The translations under genes and the position numbers were made by a program. The notes beneath the pieces are model-generated. The model saw only the letters and a list, made by a program, of their open reading frames with translations. It did not search any database and was not told where the DNA came from. A stretch of 64,000 bases of DNA, taken from NCBI RefSeq assembly GCF_015477805.1, contig NZ_JADLQL010000001.1, positions 1,488,001 through 1,552,000 on the forward strand, given 5' to 3'. This document shows positions 25,926 through 36,026 of the stretch, piece by piece. The DNA is from Nocardia flavorosea (GTDB lineage Bacteria; Actinomycetota; Actinomycetes; Mycobacteriales; Mycobacteriaceae). The stretch's first letter is position 1. Each line of letters starts with the position of its first letter.

Positions 25926-27296
25926 ATGCCGGTAGTAGAGGAGCCCGAACACCTGTCCGGTGGCCACCTGAGCGGTGGCGCCGCGCGTTCATCGGTGTCC
26001 GGGCCGGGGGTGGACAGCACACAGGCGGGATCGATACCGGAGAGCGGGCTGCCCGAACCACCCGCCGCGGTCCCACTGCTGGCGCCGGCCGACGGTATAC
26101 CCCCGGTGTGCGCGACCCCCGCCGAGGTCGCCGCGGCGGCGGAACGCCTGATCGCCGGAACCGGTCCGCTTGCCGTGGACGCCGAACGCGCCTCGGGTTT
26201 CCGCTACTCGTCCCGCGCCTACCTGATCCAGTTGCGCCGCGCTGGGGCCGGCACCGTCCTCATCGATCCCATTCCGGTCGCCGAGGCACTGGGCCCGCTG
26301 GCGGCGGTGATCAACGACCTGGAGTGGATTCTGCACTCCGCCGATCAAGACCTGCCCGGCCTGGCCGAACTCGGACTGCGACCGGCGAAACTGTTCGATA
26401 CCGAACTGGGCGGACGGCTGGCGGGTTTTCCGCGTGTCGGCCTGGCCGCCATGGTGGAACAGCTGCTGGGCCGGGCGCTGCGCAAGGGGCACGGTGCCGC
26501 GGACTGGTCGACCCGGCCGCTACCCGAGGCCTGGCTGAACTACGCCGCCCTGGACGTCGAACTCTTGCCCGAACTACGTGAAGCGGTCGCCGCGACCCTC
26601 GCCGAACAGGGAAAAACCGACTGGGCGGCGCAGGAATTCGAGCATATCCGGCTGGCCGAACCGGCAACGCCCAAACCGGACCGGTGGCGGCGCACCTCCG
26701 GGATCCACACCCTGCGCCGCGCCCGTCAGCTGGCCATCGTGCGGGAACTCTGGACAACCCGGGACACCCTGGCCCGCGGCCGCGATATCGCGCCGTCGCG
26801 GATTCTGCCGGATTCGGCCATCATCGCCGCGGCGAACGCCGATCCCAAGAGCATCGGGCAACTGCGTGAGCTCCCGGTTTTCGGCGGGCCGCGCCAGCGC
26901 CGCTACTCCCGGGAATGGCTGGGCGCGGTGGAACGGGCCCGTGCCTTGTCCGACGAGGAGTTGCCGCGGATGAGCCAGCCCTACGACGGTCCGCCGCCGG
27001 TCAACCGCTGGGAGCGCCGCGATCCCGCCGCGGCCGCGCGGCTCACCCGGGCCCGGGCCGCGATAACGCGGATCTCGGAACGGCTCACGGTACCGGTCGA
27101 GAATCTGCTCGCCCCCGACCTGGTGCGCCGGCTGTGCTGGGACGGGCTACCCGATTACCGGCTCGGACCGGAGTCGGCGCGCGAGGTCGCGACGTCGATC
27201 GACGGTTTCCTGAAATCGCACGGCGCCCGGCCGTGGCAGCGCGAACTCACGGTGGACGCGCTCGCCGGGGCACTCACGGAGGCCCCGGCGCAGTGA
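25926..27296 (+). CDS. RNase D-like 3'-5' exonuclease with HRDC domain
   Basis: 456 residues. The DEDD exonuclease residues are seen as VDAE (about 84), HSADQD (about 137-142) and YAALD (about 205-209). An HRDC domain follows at about 255-320 (TLRRARQLAIVRELWTTRD, then PSRILPD) and a second helical domain ends the chain. It should trim RNA 3' ends, such as tRNA or rRNA precursors. The first 50 residues are low-complexity. It is convergent with dxs, seven bases apart, as for Rv2681/Rv2682c. Confidence 0.92.
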   Translation: MPVVEEPEHLSGGHLSGGAARSSVSGPGVDSTQAGSIPESGLPEPPAAVPLLAPADGIPPVCATPAEVAAAAERLIAGTGPLAVDAERASGFRYSSRAYLIQLRRAGAGTVLIDPIPVAEALGPLAAVINDLEWILHSADQDLPGLAELGLRPAKLFDTELGGRLAGFPRVGLAAMVEQLLGRALRKGHGAADWSTRPLPEAWLNYAALDVELLPELREAVAATLAEQGKTDWAAQEFEHIRLAEPATPKPDRWRRTSGIHTLRRARQLAIVRELWTTRDTLARGRDIAPSRILPDSAIIAAANADPKSIGQLRELPVFGGPRQRRYSREWLGAVERARALSDEELPRMSQPYDGPPPVNRWERRDPAAAARLTRARAAITRISERLTVPVENLLAPDLVRRLCWDGLPDYRLGPESAREVATSIDGFLKSHGARPWQRELTVDALAGALTEAPAQ

Positions 27297-27303
27297 GCCG
27301 GTA

Positions 27304-29202
27304 TCAGCCGGCATCCAGCCAGCCGGCGATTCGGCGCGCGATATCGGGCGCCGTCAGGCCCAGGTCCTGACGTACCTGGGCGATACTGCCGTGGTCCAGG
27401 AATTCCTGGGGAATACCGATATCCCGGGCCGGAACATCGAGTCCGGCCGCGCGCAGGCGAGCCGATACGGTCGAACCGATCCCACCGTGCAGACCGCTGT
27501 CCTCCAGGGTCACCACCAGGCGATAGTTCTCGGCGAGTTTGACGATGGTGTCCGATACCGGCAGCACCCAGCGTGGGTCGATCACCGTCGCGCTGATCTG
27601 CTCGGCCTCCAGCAGTTCCGCGGCCTGTAGCGCGGCGGGCACGAGCGAGCCGACCGCGATGACGAGCACATCACCGCGCTGGGCCCGCGCCGAAGGTCCC
27701 TCGCGGTCCGGCAGCCACAGCACATCCACCCCGTCGAGCCGTTCCACCGCCCGGATATCGGCGCCGACACTGTCCTTGGGGAACCGCAGAGCGGTGGGGC
27801 CGTCGTCGACTGCCAGGGCCTCGGACAGTTCCTCGGCCAGGGTGGCCGCGTCCCGGGGCGCGGCCACCCGCATTCCCGGCACGATCCCCAGCAGGGACAG
27901 ATCCCACATGCCGTTGTGGCTGGCGCCGTCCGCGCCGGTGATCCCGGCCCGGTCCAGGACCAGGGTGACCGGTTGTTTCAACAGCGCCACATCCATCAGC
28001 AATTGGTCGAAAGCGCGGTTGAGGAAGGTCGAGTAGAGGGCCACCACCGGATGCAGACCACCCAGCGCGAGCCCCGACGCCGAGGCCAACGCGTGCTGTT
28101 CGGCGATCCCCACATCGAAGAGTCGATCCGGGAAACGCTCTCCGAACGCAGACAGTCCGGTGGGACCGGGCATGGCCGCGGTGATCGCGACGATATCCTC
28201 GCGCTGTTCGGCGTGGGCGATGAGTTCCGCGGAGAACACCGAAGTCCAGCTGGCCGCGCCGCCTTTGCTCACGGCTTCGCCGGTACGCGGATCGATCGGC
28301 CCGCAGGCATGCATCTGATCGGCCACATGGTTCTCGGCCGGTTCGTACCCGTGCCCCTTCTGGGTGACAGCGTGCACCACCACCGGACCGCCGAACTCTT
28401 TGGCATGGCGCAGCGCCGATTCCAGTGCGGCGATATCGTGGCCGTCCACCGGTCCCACATATTTGATCCCGAGATCGCCGAACAGCTCCTGCGGGCTCAC
28501 CGCGTCCTTGATCCCCGCTTTGACCGCGTGCACCATGGAATACGCGGAATCACCCACGCCCGGAATACTTTTCAGGAAGCGGCGGCCCGTGTCGAGCATA
28601 TGCTCGTACACCGGCTGGGTGCGCAGCGCGGTCAGTCGCTCGGCCAGGCCGCCGATGGTCGGCGCATAGGAGCGGCCGTTGTCGTTGACCACGATCACCA
28701 CCGGCCGGTCCGGCGCCCCGGCGATATTGTTCAGCGCTTCCCAGCACATACCACCGGTGAGGGCCCCGTCGCCGACCACCGCGACGACATGGCGGTCCTG
28801 CCCGGTGAGCGCAAAAGCCTTGGCCAGCCCGTCGGCATAGGACAACGAGGCCGAGGCATGCGAGGACTCGACCCAGTCGTGTTCGCTCTCCGCGCGGCTC
28901 GGATAGCCCGATAATCCGTCCTTGCGGCGCAGGGTGTCGAAGCCGTCCTTGCGCCCGGTCACGATCTTGTGCACATAGGCCTGATGGCCGGTGTCGAAGA
29001 TCAACGGGTCGGCGGGCGAATCGAAGACCCGGTGCAGTGCGAGCGTGAGTTCCACCACCCCGAGGTTCGGGCCCAGATGTCCGCCGGTGACGGCGACCTT
29101 GTGCACCAGGAACTCACGGATCTCCGCCGCCAGTTCCCGCAGTTGCGGTACCGACAGCCGACGCACGTCTTCGGGCGTATCGACCCGGGAAAGCACTCCC
29201 AC
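27304..29202 (-). CDS. dxs: 1-deoxy-D-xylulose-5-phosphate synthase
   Basis: 632 residues. A thiamine-diphosphate enzyme that joins pyruvate and glyceraldehyde 3-phosphate, the first step of the MEP isoprenoid pathway. It supplies decaprenyl phosphate for the AftC substrate among others. [16 protein letters not shown] contains the proton-transfer histidine (about 43), and [18 protein letters not shown] (about 141-158) is the ThDP/Mg motif. The transketolase-like second half has [19 protein letters not shown]. The start GTG 29202 ([16 protein letters not shown]) has GGAGGGA ten bases upstream. It corresponds to Rv2682c. Confidence 0.97.
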   Translation of the reverse strand: MGVLSRVDTPEDVRRLSVPQLRELAAEIREFLVHKVAVTGGHLGPNLGVVELTLALHRVFDSPADPLIFDTGHQAYVHKIVTGRKDGFDTLRRKDGLSGYPSRAESEHDWVESSHASASLSYADGLAKAFALTGQDRHVVAVVGDGALTGGMCWEALNNIAGAPDRPVVIVVNDNGRSYAPTIGGLAERLTALRTQPVYEHMLDTGRRFLKSIPGVGDSAYSMVHAVKAGIKDAVSPQELFGDLGIKYVGPVDGHDIAALESALRHAKEFGGPVVVHAVTQKGHGYEPAENHVADQMHACGPIDPRTGEAVSKGGAASWTSVFSAELIAHAEQREDIVAITAAMPGPTGLSAFGERFPDRLFDVGIAEQHALASASGLALGGLHPVVALYSTFLNRAFDQLLMDVALLKQPVTLVLDRAGITGADGASHNGMWDLSLLGIVPGMRVAAPRDAATLAEELSEALAVDDGPTALRFPKDSVGADIRAVERLDGVDVLWLPDREGPSARAQRGDVLVIAVGSLVPAALQAAELLEAEQISATVIDPRWVLPVSDTIVKLAENYRLVVTLEDSGLHGGIGSTVSARLRAAGLDVPARDIGIPQEFLDHGSIAQVRQDLGLTAPDIARRIAGWLDAG

Positions 29203-29422
29203 CTGATTCGCTCCCTCCGGATAGCGCAGTTGATCCGACCAGTCTAGGAGCCGCGGCCGAGTGCTCACCCGACGACGAGGGCTGCGCACCGCCGCACCGG
29301 GCCGGATCCGCGGTCCGGCGTATCCATCCAGCCTAAGGTGAACGAGGTATGCCGCGCGAACCGCATGCACTTGCGGCCGCAGCGCGCCACACGACCGCCC
29401 CGACCGGATACGAGGAGGCCGG

Positions 29423-30097
29423 ATGAACCATCCGCAGACCGGGACCGTCACGGTGTTCGGGCAGGGCACAGTGCATGCGGTGCCGGATCTGATCGTCGTC
29501 GGCATCGGAGTGGAATGCCGGGCCAGTACCGTGGGCCTCGCCTACGAACAGGCAGGCTGGCGACTGACCGCGATCACCACCGCACTACGCGACGACACGG
29601 TTCCGGACACCGATATCGCCACCGGAATGCTGTCGGTGCGTTCGGATACGGCATGGCAGGACGGTGTATCCAGGATCACGGGATATATCGCCACCAGCGG
29701 TCTGCGCATCACCCTGCCCCAGCCCGGATCCGGTGCGGCCGGCACCGCTGCCGCCCCCGCGAACGTTATCGCGCACGCTGTGGCCGCCGGCGGCGACGAC
29801 GCCCGGCTCGGCGGCCTGCAGCACACCTTCGCCGACCCCACCCGGCTCCTGACACGTGCCCGGGATGCGGCCTGGGAGGACGCACTGGAACGGGCCCGCC
29901 AATATGCGCGGCGAGCTGCACGCGACCTCGGTCCGGTGCTCGAAATCACCGAGGACACGGCCGCCCCGGCACCCCGCGCGGCGCCGGAGTCCGGTGCTGT
30001 GCGCATGGTAGCGGCGACGAGCCAGTCCACGGTCCCGGTCGAATCCGGCGAACAGGAGCTCTCCGCGGTACTACGGGTTACCTGGCAGCTGGCCTGA
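29423..30097 (+). CDS. SIMPL domain protein (DUF541)
   Basis: 224 residues. It has the SIMPL/oscillin fold: [20 protein letters not shown] at the N-terminus, a central '[12 protein letters not shown]' strand and a helix [15 protein letters not shown] before the last strands ending '[11 protein letters not shown]'. Many family members are exported, but no signal peptide is visible here. The ATG follows GAGGAGG by about six bases. The family function is poorly defined. It is divergent from dxs by 220 bases and not part of the M. tuberculosis order. Confidence 0.85.
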   Translation: MNHPQTGTVTVFGQGTVHAVPDLIVVGIGVECRASTVGLAYEQAGWRLTAITTALRDDTVPDTDIATGMLSVRSDTAWQDGVSRITGYIATSGLRITLPQPGSGAAGTAAAPANVIAHAVAAGGDDARLGGLQHTFADPTRLLTRARDAAWEDALERARQYARRAARDLGPVLEITEDTAAPAPRAAPESGAVRMVAATSQSTVPVESGEQELSAVLRVTWQLA

Positions 30098-30104
30098 CAC
30101 GGGT

Positions 30105-30458
30105 TTATCTCTCGGCCGACGCGGGACCGCCGTCCGGATACCAGAACGAAAACTCCCGGTACGCCGCCGCGGTCACGTTCCCGAGGCTGTCGGTGCGCGG
30201 CATATTCCGGTGGTCTGCGATGGCCGCCGGAAGATCTGCGGCACCGGCCGATCCCTTCGGCCACACACCGATGGTCGGCAGCGCCGTCTCGACGCCACCG
30301 GCGATCAGGTCACCGCCCGCAGACCGGTGACTCGATCGCGAGCGTTCCACAGTCCAGTGTGAGCAGGCGATACTTCGGGGTGATGCCACGGACAACCGCG
30401 CCGGTAGCCGACTGATGGGTATTCGCTCAGCGTTGGCGAAGTGTGCGGCTTGCTTCAT
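30105..30458 (-). pseudogene. Possible frameshifted gene remnant of unknown family
   Basis: One minus frame is open from an ATG with GGCGGGGA upstream and starts MKQAAHFANAERIPIS. The coding-like signal then jumps to another frame (GAVVRGITPKYRLLTLDCGT, ending at a stop) and returns to the first frame (PTIGVWPKGSAGAADLP, then GNVTAAAYREFSFWYPDGG). The alternation suggests two compensating or disabling frameshifts in a gene of about 118 codons. I do not recognise the family. It could also be noncoding. Confidence 0.3.
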
Positions 30459-30523
30459 CGGTCGTCATTCCCCGCCCGCGCGGCGAAGCAGCCGGTGCGC
30501 CGCCGACTCGTCGCCGCGAGCCT

Positions 30524-31900
30524 TCAGCGTTCCAGGAGCGCGAGGCATTCCACGTGGTGGGTCCCGGGGAAAGCATCGAAGGCGCGCAGCGCACCGAGGC
30601 GGTAGCCGGCGTCCAGGTACAGCCGGAGATCGCGCGCGAACGACGCGGGGTCGCAACCGATGTGCACGATGCGGGCCGGTGCGGCCGCCGCCACCGCGGA
30701 GATTACCGGTTTACCGGCCCCGGTCCGCGGCGGGTCGAGCACCACCACCTGCGGTCGCGGTCCGGAGTGGCTCGCGACCCACCGCTCGACGCGGCCGGCC
30801 TGCAGAGTCAGCCACGGCAGGTCGCCGAGCGCGGCTCGGCCGTCGGCGACCGCACCCGGTGCGGATTCGAGCGCATGCACCGACCCCGCGGACCCGGTCT
30901 GTGCCGCCAGCCGAGCCGCGAAAACCCCCACGCCGCTGTACAGATCCCAGGCGCTCTCCCCGGCCTCCGTATTCGCCCATTCGGCGACGAGATCCGAATA
31001 GCATTCGGCGGCGCCCCGATGGGCCTGCCAGAAACCGGCTGCCGAAACTTCCCAGCGGCGTCCCGCCACATACTGGACCGCTCGCCCGGTCCCCTCGACG
31101 ACCCATTCGTCGCGCGCGGTATGCGCGGCGGCGCGGCGGGCCACGGCACGACGCCGCTGCCCGTTCTGCGCATCGAGCGGGTCGGCCACGCCGGATGCGC
31201 CCCGTTCAGGTTCCGGACGTGCGCCGCGCGGCCGGGCACCACGGCCACGCCGCCCGCCCCCCGGACCGGCACCGCGGTGCTGCCCCGGCTCCGGTGCCGG
31301 GGCGAGCTCGACGATATGCCGGTGCCCTTCGTCGTCGACCGCGATCACCAGGTCCGCGCCCGGCGTCCAGCGTCGCTCGGCGATCCCGTCGAGCGTGCCG
31401 GGCACCGGCTGCGGGCACCGCAGGTCCGGCATCACTTCGGTACTGCGATACCGGTGCACTCCAGCCCGTCCGGCGGCATCCACGACGAGCCGGACCCGAG
31501 TGCGCCAGCCGCCGGCCGAATCGGGCGGGCCCGGGATCGGTTCGACCTCCGGTTCCCGCTCGATACCGGTGATCCGGCGCAACTGTTCGGCGACGACGGC
31601 GGATTTCAACGCACGCTGAGCCGACGGGGCAGCATGAGCGAAATCACAGCAACCCGCACCGCCCGGACCCGATACCGGGCAGGTACGCGGCACGCGATCC
31701 GGTGCGGGCTCCAGGATCTGCACGGCATCGGCCCGGCAGAACGATCCGCCCCGGTCCTCGGTGACCCGCGCGGAAACCAGTTCGCCCGGCAGCCCGTGCC
31801 GGACGAAGACCACCCGGCCTTCGTGCCGGGCCACACAGAATCCGCCGTGTCCGGGTGGGCCGAGCCGTACCTCGAGGACGCGCTCTCGCCAGGAAGTCAT
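30524..31900 (-). CDS. Class I SAM-dependent RNA methyltransferase (RumA/TrmA-like)
   Basis: 458 residues. A TRAM-like N-terminal domain is followed by a methyltransferase fold with LYSGVGVFAARLA (SAM site), VVLDPPRTGAG, the catalytic cysteine in HIGCDPASFARD (about 415) and the general-base glutamate in HHVECLALLE (about 451). These are hallmarks of the uracil-5-methyltransferase group acting on rRNA or tRNA. A Gly/Arg-rich insert (near residues 225-265) is unusual and may bind RNA. It corresponds to Rv2689c. The start ATG (MTSWRERVLEVRL) overlaps the stop of a tiny open frame as ATGA. Confidence 0.88.
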   Translation of the reverse strand: MTSWRERVLEVRLGPPGHGGFCVARHEGRVVFVRHGLPGELVSARVTEDRGGSFCRADAVQILEPAPDRVPRTCPVSGPGGAGCCDFAHAAPSAQRALKSAVVAEQLRRITGIEREPEVEPIPGPPDSAGGWRTRVRLVVDAAGRAGVHRYRSTEVMPDLRCPQPVPGTLDGIAERRWTPGADLVIAVDDEGHRHIVELAPAPEPGQHRGAGPGGGRRGRGARPRGARPEPERGASGVADPLDAQNGQRRRAVARRAAAHTARDEWVVEGTGRAVQYVAGRRWEVSAAGFWQAHRGAAECYSDLVAEWANTEAGESAWDLYSGVGVFAARLAAQTGSAGSVHALESAPGAVADGRAALGDLPWLTLQAGRVERWVASHSGPRPQVVVLDPPRTGAGKPVISAVAAAAPARIVHIGCDPASFARDLRLYLDAGYRLGALRAFDAFPGTHHVECLALLER

Positions 31901-32317
31901 CGATCGTTTTCTCCCGGTCCGCCGTTGTTGTCCATCCGGGCGCCGACACAGCAGCCCGAGCATCCTTCCCCCACAGGGATCGGTGCGGTCCCGGCGCCGG
32001 CCACACCCGGGGCGGCACGCCGTGGGTGCCGATGCGTCACAGTGTGAGCCCCCAGAGCGTGCACGACCGAACCCTGCCGATCGCGCCGGTCGGACTCCCC
32101 GTCACGGCGATTCACCCGATCCGGACCGCACGCGGCGCGATCACCCGCGAAACAACGGGACGCGGCTTCGGCCGCACCCGGGCGAGCGCCGCCGGAACTC
32201 TTCCACTGCGCCCGGCCCCGGCCGCGGAGCGCCCGATCGGCATGCATTTCCGGCCGGCGGCCGTATCGGCACCCGCGAACGCCCCCCGGCCGACACTGCG
32301 CGTACAGGGCCGCGGAC
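31901..32317. other. Gap between transporter and methyltransferase; possible tiny Cys-rich gene
   Basis: About 417 bases between two same-strand genes. The only candidate is a 25-codon minus frame from GTG 31974 ending at 31897 (VGEGCSGCCVGARMDNNGG...), whose TGA overlaps the methyltransferase ATG. No ribosome site is evident. Otherwise nothing recognisable. Confidence 0.3.
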
Positions 32318-34318
32318 TCAGCCATTGTCGCCGTACCCGCGTCTTACCGAGCCCGGTGCCGCATGCTCGCCCGCGGTACGTGCCCGGGCCGAGGAGCTGA
32401 GCTGCCACGGCACGCTGGTCACCATAACTCCGGGCTCGAACAGCAGGCGGCCCTTCAGGCGCAGCGCGCTCTGGTTGTGCAGCACCTGTTCCCACCAGTG
32501 CCCCACAACATATTCGGGGATGAACACCGTCACCACATCGCGGGGGGCGTCCTTGCGTACCCGTTTCACGTAGTCCAGGACGGGTTTGGTGATCTCGCGG
32601 TAGGGCGATTCCACGACCTTCAACGGTACCGAGATATCGCTGTTCTCCCAGTCCCGGACGAGCGCGCGGGTGTCTTCCTCGTCGACGTTCACCGTGATCG
32701 CCTCGAGGGTGTCCGGGCGGCCGGCGCGCGCGTAGGCCAGGGCGCGCCGGGTCGGCAGATGCAGCCGGGACACCAGCACGATGGAATGAGTGCGGCTGGG
32801 CAGGACCCCGTCCCATTCGTGTTCCTCGAGTTCGCGGGCCACCGAATCGTAGTGGTGGTGGATCATCTTCATCACCACGAAGATCACCGCCATCGTCACG
32901 ATCGCAATCCAGGCCCCGGCGAAGAACTTCGTGACCAACACCACCACCAGTACCGCACCGGTGGCCACCAGTCCGAGCGCGTTGATCGCGCGCGACCGCA
33001 GCATCCGCGACCGTTCGGCCGGATCGGTTTCCCGGCGCAGCAGCCTGGTCCAATGGCGCAGCATGCCCGTCTGGCTGAGGGTGAAGGAAACGAAAACGCC
33101 GATGATGTAGAGCTGGATGAGTTTGGTGACTTCCGCGTCGAACGCCACCACGAACCCGATCGCCCCCACGGCCAGGAACAGGATGCCGTTGCTGAATGCC
33201 AGGCGGTCGCCGCGGGTGTGCAGCTGCCGGGGCAGGAAGCGGGCCTGGGCCAGCACCGAGCCGAGCACCGGGAATCCGTTGTAGGCGGTGTTGGCGGCCA
33301 GCACCAGGATCACCGCCGTCACCACCGCCACGAAGTAGAAGCCGGGCGGGAACGTGTCGAATACCGCGTGCGCGATCTGGGTGACCAGCGTCTTCTGCTG
33401 ATAGTCCGCGGGGGCGCCGACCAGGTTCGCCGGATCTTCGGCGAAGACCACATGTGCCTGCCGCGCGAGCACGATGATGCCCAGCAGCAGGACGATGGAG
33501 ATACCGCCGAGCATCAGCAGGGTGGTCGCGGCATTGCGCGATTTCGGTTTGCGAAACGCCGGGACTCCGTTGCTGATCGCCTCGACACCGGTCAGTGCCG
33601 CGCACCCGGACGAGAAGGCGCGGGCGAGCAGGAACACCAGCGCCACCCCGGCCAGATGTTCTTCCTCGGCCCGCAGTTCGAACGAGGCCGATTCGGCACG
33701 CACATCCTCGCCGAGGACGAAGATGCGGACCAGGCCCCAGCCGAGCATCGCGAACATTCCGATCAGGAACGCGTAGGACAGCAGTGCGAACGTCCGCCCG
33801 GATTCGCGCACGCCGCGCAGGTTCATCGCAGTGAGCAGGGCGATGGCGGCGACCGCGAACAGCACCTTGTGTGTCGCGACGAACGGTATGGCCGACCCGA
33901 TGGTGGAAGCCGCCGACGATATCGAGACCGCCACCGTCAGCACATAGTCCACCAGCAGCGCACTGCCCACCGTCAACCCGGCGGTGGGACCGAGGTTGGT
34001 GGTGACCACCTCGAAATCACCGCCACCGGACGGGTAGGCGTGCACGTTCTGGCGGTAGCTGGTGACCACGATGATCATCACGATCGCGACGGCGAGCCCG
34101 AGCCACGGGGCGTAGGTGTAACCGGCGAGCCCGGATACCGACAGGACGAGGAAGATCTCCTCGGGCGCATACGCGACCGAGGACATGGCATCCGAGGCGA
34201 ACACCGGCAGCGCGATACGTTTCGGCAGCAGCGTGTGGCCCAGGGCGTCACTACGGAAAGGCCGCCCCAGCACCAGGCGTTTGGTGGCGGTCGTCAACTT
34301 CGACACTGGACGCAGCAT
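32318..34318 (-). CDS. APC-superfamily transporter, KimA-like (probable K+ uptake)
   Basis: 666 residues: about twelve hydrophobic helices to residue 490 and then a roughly 170-residue cytosolic domain with a USP/KUP-like tail. The N-terminus (LVLGRPFRSDALGHTLLPK, then VFASDAMSSVAYAPEEI) closely resembles KimA (YdaO) proton-coupled potassium importers and related APC permeases. Other landmarks are AYPSGGGDFEV and LLVDYVLTVAVSISS. It is divergent from two TrkA-N proteins that usually govern K+ transport, as in Rv2690c-Rv2691-Rv2692, which supports K+ over amino acids as substrate. The substrate remains inference. Confidence 0.8.
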   Translation of the reverse strand: MLRPVSKLTTATKRLVLGRPFRSDALGHTLLPKRIALPVFASDAMSSVAYAPEEIFLVLSVSGLAGYTYAPWLGLAVAIVMIIVVTSYRQNVHAYPSGGGDFEVVTTNLGPTAGLTVGSALLVDYVLTVAVSISSAASTIGSAIPFVATHKVLFAVAAIALLTAMNLRGVRESGRTFALLSYAFLIGMFAMLGWGLVRIFVLGEDVRAESASFELRAEEEHLAGVALVFLLARAFSSGCAALTGVEAISNGVPAFRKPKSRNAATTLLMLGGISIVLLLGIIVLARQAHVVFAEDPANLVGAPADYQQKTLVTQIAHAVFDTFPPGFYFVAVVTAVILVLAANTAYNGFPVLGSVLAQARFLPRQLHTRGDRLAFSNGILFLAVGAIGFVVAFDAEVTKLIQLYIIGVFVSFTLSQTGMLRHWTRLLRRETDPAERSRMLRSRAINALGLVATGAVLVVVLVTKFFAGAWIAIVTMAVIFVVMKMIHHHYDSVARELEEHEWDGVLPSRTHSIVLVSRLHLPTRRALAYARAGRPDTLEAITVNVDEEDTRALVRDWENSDISVPLKVVESPYREITKPVLDYVKRVRKDAPRDVVTVFIPEYVVGHWWEQVLHNQSALRLKGRLLFEPGVMVTSVPWQLSSSARARTAGEHAAPGSVRRGYGDNG

Positions 34319-34525
34319 AAGCCCCCGCGCAGCACGACGCTGCCAGGCATTACCGGATTACCGGTTTGCCCGGGTTCGCCAGGGGGAATCTGGCAGAGGG
34401 CGCGAACCGGCGGGTACGGTTCGTGGCGCGGCAACCGCGTGGTTACGCGGGGACACTCGCCGCGCGGCCGTGTCGCACTATCGAGCACGGTTGTCGGCAG
34501 TACGGAGTCAGGAGCGGGATTCACG

Positions 34526-35191
34526 GTGTACGTGGTGATCATGGGATGCGGCCGGGTGGGGGCGTCACTGGCCCGCGCTCTGGTCCGGATAGGGCATGAG
34601 GTCGCCGTGATCGACCGCAACCCGGATGCCTTCCGGCGGCTGGGCAATGATTTCCCGGGTGAACGCGTCACCGGCATCGGCTTCGACCGCGATGTGCTGC
34701 GCCGGGCGGGTATCGAACGGGCCGGCGCGTTCGCGGCGGTTTCCTCCGGCGACAACTCCAACATCATCTCCGCCCGGGTGGCGCGCGAGATGTTCGGTAT
34801 CGAACGGGTGGTGGCGCGTATCTACGACGCCAAACGGGCCGCCGTCTACGAGCGGCTCGGTATCCCGACCATCGCGACCGTGCCCTGGACCACCGATCGG
34901 TTCCTGCACAACCTGCTGGGCGATGCGGGCACCACCACCTGGCGCGACCCCACCGGCACCGTCGCCGTCGCCCAGCTGATCCTGCACGAGGACTGGTACG
35001 GGCGCACTGTGCGCGATCTGGAGAGCGCCACCGGCGCCCGGGTCGCGTTCATCATCCGTTTCGGGCAGGGCATCCTGCCCGACAGCAAAACCGTCGTCCA
35101 GGCCGACGACACCGTGTACGTGGCCGCGACCTCCGGTTCTGCCGGTGAGGCAGTCGCGCTGGCCGCGAAACCCCCTGCGAACAAGGACTGA
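34526..35191 (+). CDS. ceoB: TrkA-family K+ transport regulatory protein (CeoB-like)
   Basis: 221 residues. An N-terminal TrkA-N (RCK) Rossmann domain with VVIMGCGRVGASLARAL and VIDRNPDAF binds NAD(H) or ATP, and a TrkA-C domain follows. It corresponds to Rv2691. It should form a cytoplasmic gating ring with its partner encoded two bases downstream. Start: GTG 34526 with AGGAG 11 bases upstream; the GTG codons at 34532 and 34535 are also possible. Confidence 0.9.
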   Translation: MYVVIMGCGRVGASLARALVRIGHEVAVIDRNPDAFRRLGNDFPGERVTGIGFDRDVLRRAGIERAGAFAAVSSGDNSNIISARVAREMFGIERVVARIYDAKRAAVYERLGIPTIATVPWTTDRFLHNLLGDAGTTTWRDPTGTVAVAQLILHEDWYGRTVRDLESATGARVAFIIRFGQGILPDSKTVVQADDTVYVAATSGSAGEAVALAAKPPANKD

Positions 35192-35193
35192 TC

Positions 35194-35913
35194 ATGAAGG
35201 TGGCGATTGCCGGAGCCGGGGCCGTCGGCCGCTCCATCGCGCGCGAACTGCTGCGATCGGGGCACTCTGTCATGCTGCTCGAGCGCCAGCTCGACCATAT
35301 CGACCGTGATTCGGTCCCGGAGGCCGTCTGGGTGCATGCCGACGCATGCGAACTTCAACTGCTCGAGGATGCGGGCCTGCAGGACTACGAGGTCGTCATC
35401 GCCGCCACCGGCGACGACAAGGCAAATCTGGTCCACAGCCTGCTGGCCAAAACCGAGTTCGGGGTACGCCGGGTGGTGGCTCGGGTCAACGATCCGCGCA
35501 ACGAATGGCTCTTCGACGATGCGTGGGGAGTCGATGTCGCCGTATCGACCCCGCGGTTGCTGGCCTCGCTGGTCGAGGAGGCGGTCACGGTGGGTGATCT
35601 GGTCCGGTTGATGACTCTGCGGCAGGGGCAGGCAAACCTCGTCGAACTCACGCTGCCGCCCGATACGACCTTGGCCGGCAAGCCGGTCGGCAGCTTACGC
35701 CTTCCGCGCGATTCCGCCCTGGTCACCATTTTGCGGGGCGGGCGGGTGATCGTGCCGCAGCCCGACGATCCCTTCGAAGGCGACGACGAACTGCTGTTCG
35801 TGGCCTCCGCCGAGGCGGAGGAGGAACTGCGCTCGGTACTGGCACCGATCGGCACCGCCGAATCCACGGCCACCGCAGCGGGCCTCACCCCCTCGCAGGA
35901 CGCCGAATACTGA
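35194..35913 (+). CDS. ceoC: TrkA-family K+ transport regulatory protein (CeoC-like)
   Basis: 239 residues, starting MKVAIAGAGAVGRSIARELL, a canonical GxGxxG RCK domain with 'VVIAATGDDKANLVHSLLAK'. A TrkA-C domain follows at about 135-225 (QANLVELTLPPDTTLAGKPV, then FEGDDELLFVAS). It is encoded two bases after its paralogue and certainly co-translated. The two probably assemble as a hetero-ring. No integral TrkG/TrkH subunit is present, so the divergent APC-type transporter is the likely partner. Confidence 0.92.
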   Translation: MKVAIAGAGAVGRSIARELLRSGHSVMLLERQLDHIDRDSVPEAVWVHADACELQLLEDAGLQDYEVVIAATGDDKANLVHSLLAKTEFGVRRVVARVNDPRNEWLFDDAWGVDVAVSTPRLLASLVEEAVTVGDLVRLMTLRQGQANLVELTLPPDTTLAGKPVGSLRLPRDSALVTILRGGRVIVPQPDDPFEGDDELLFVASAEAEEELRSVLAPIGTAESTATAAGLTPSQDAEY

Positions 35914-36026
35914 CCATCCGCCGGTATGGGCGAGCGCGGTCGGAGCCGGTAGCGCAGCGTCACTCCGCGCAGCCCTCGCTCGTTCCCCGATACACACAGC
36001 ACTCGGCCGGGCCGCTCCGGCGGGCG

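Noticed and set aside
30443..32047. Plus-strand open frame opposite the RNA methyltransferase
   Set aside because: Antisense to a gene with complete SAM and catalytic motifs.
32363..34525. Plus-strand open frame running across the whole APC transporter
   Set aside because: It is antisense to a clear membrane transporter and rich in His, Gln and Arg; only its last part (from 34526) is the real TrkA-type gene.
34319..34525. Cyclic-di-AMP (ydaO) riboswitch before the KimA-like gene
   Set aside because: I could not find the conserved ydaO core in this short divergent gap, and no extended stem pattern was visible.
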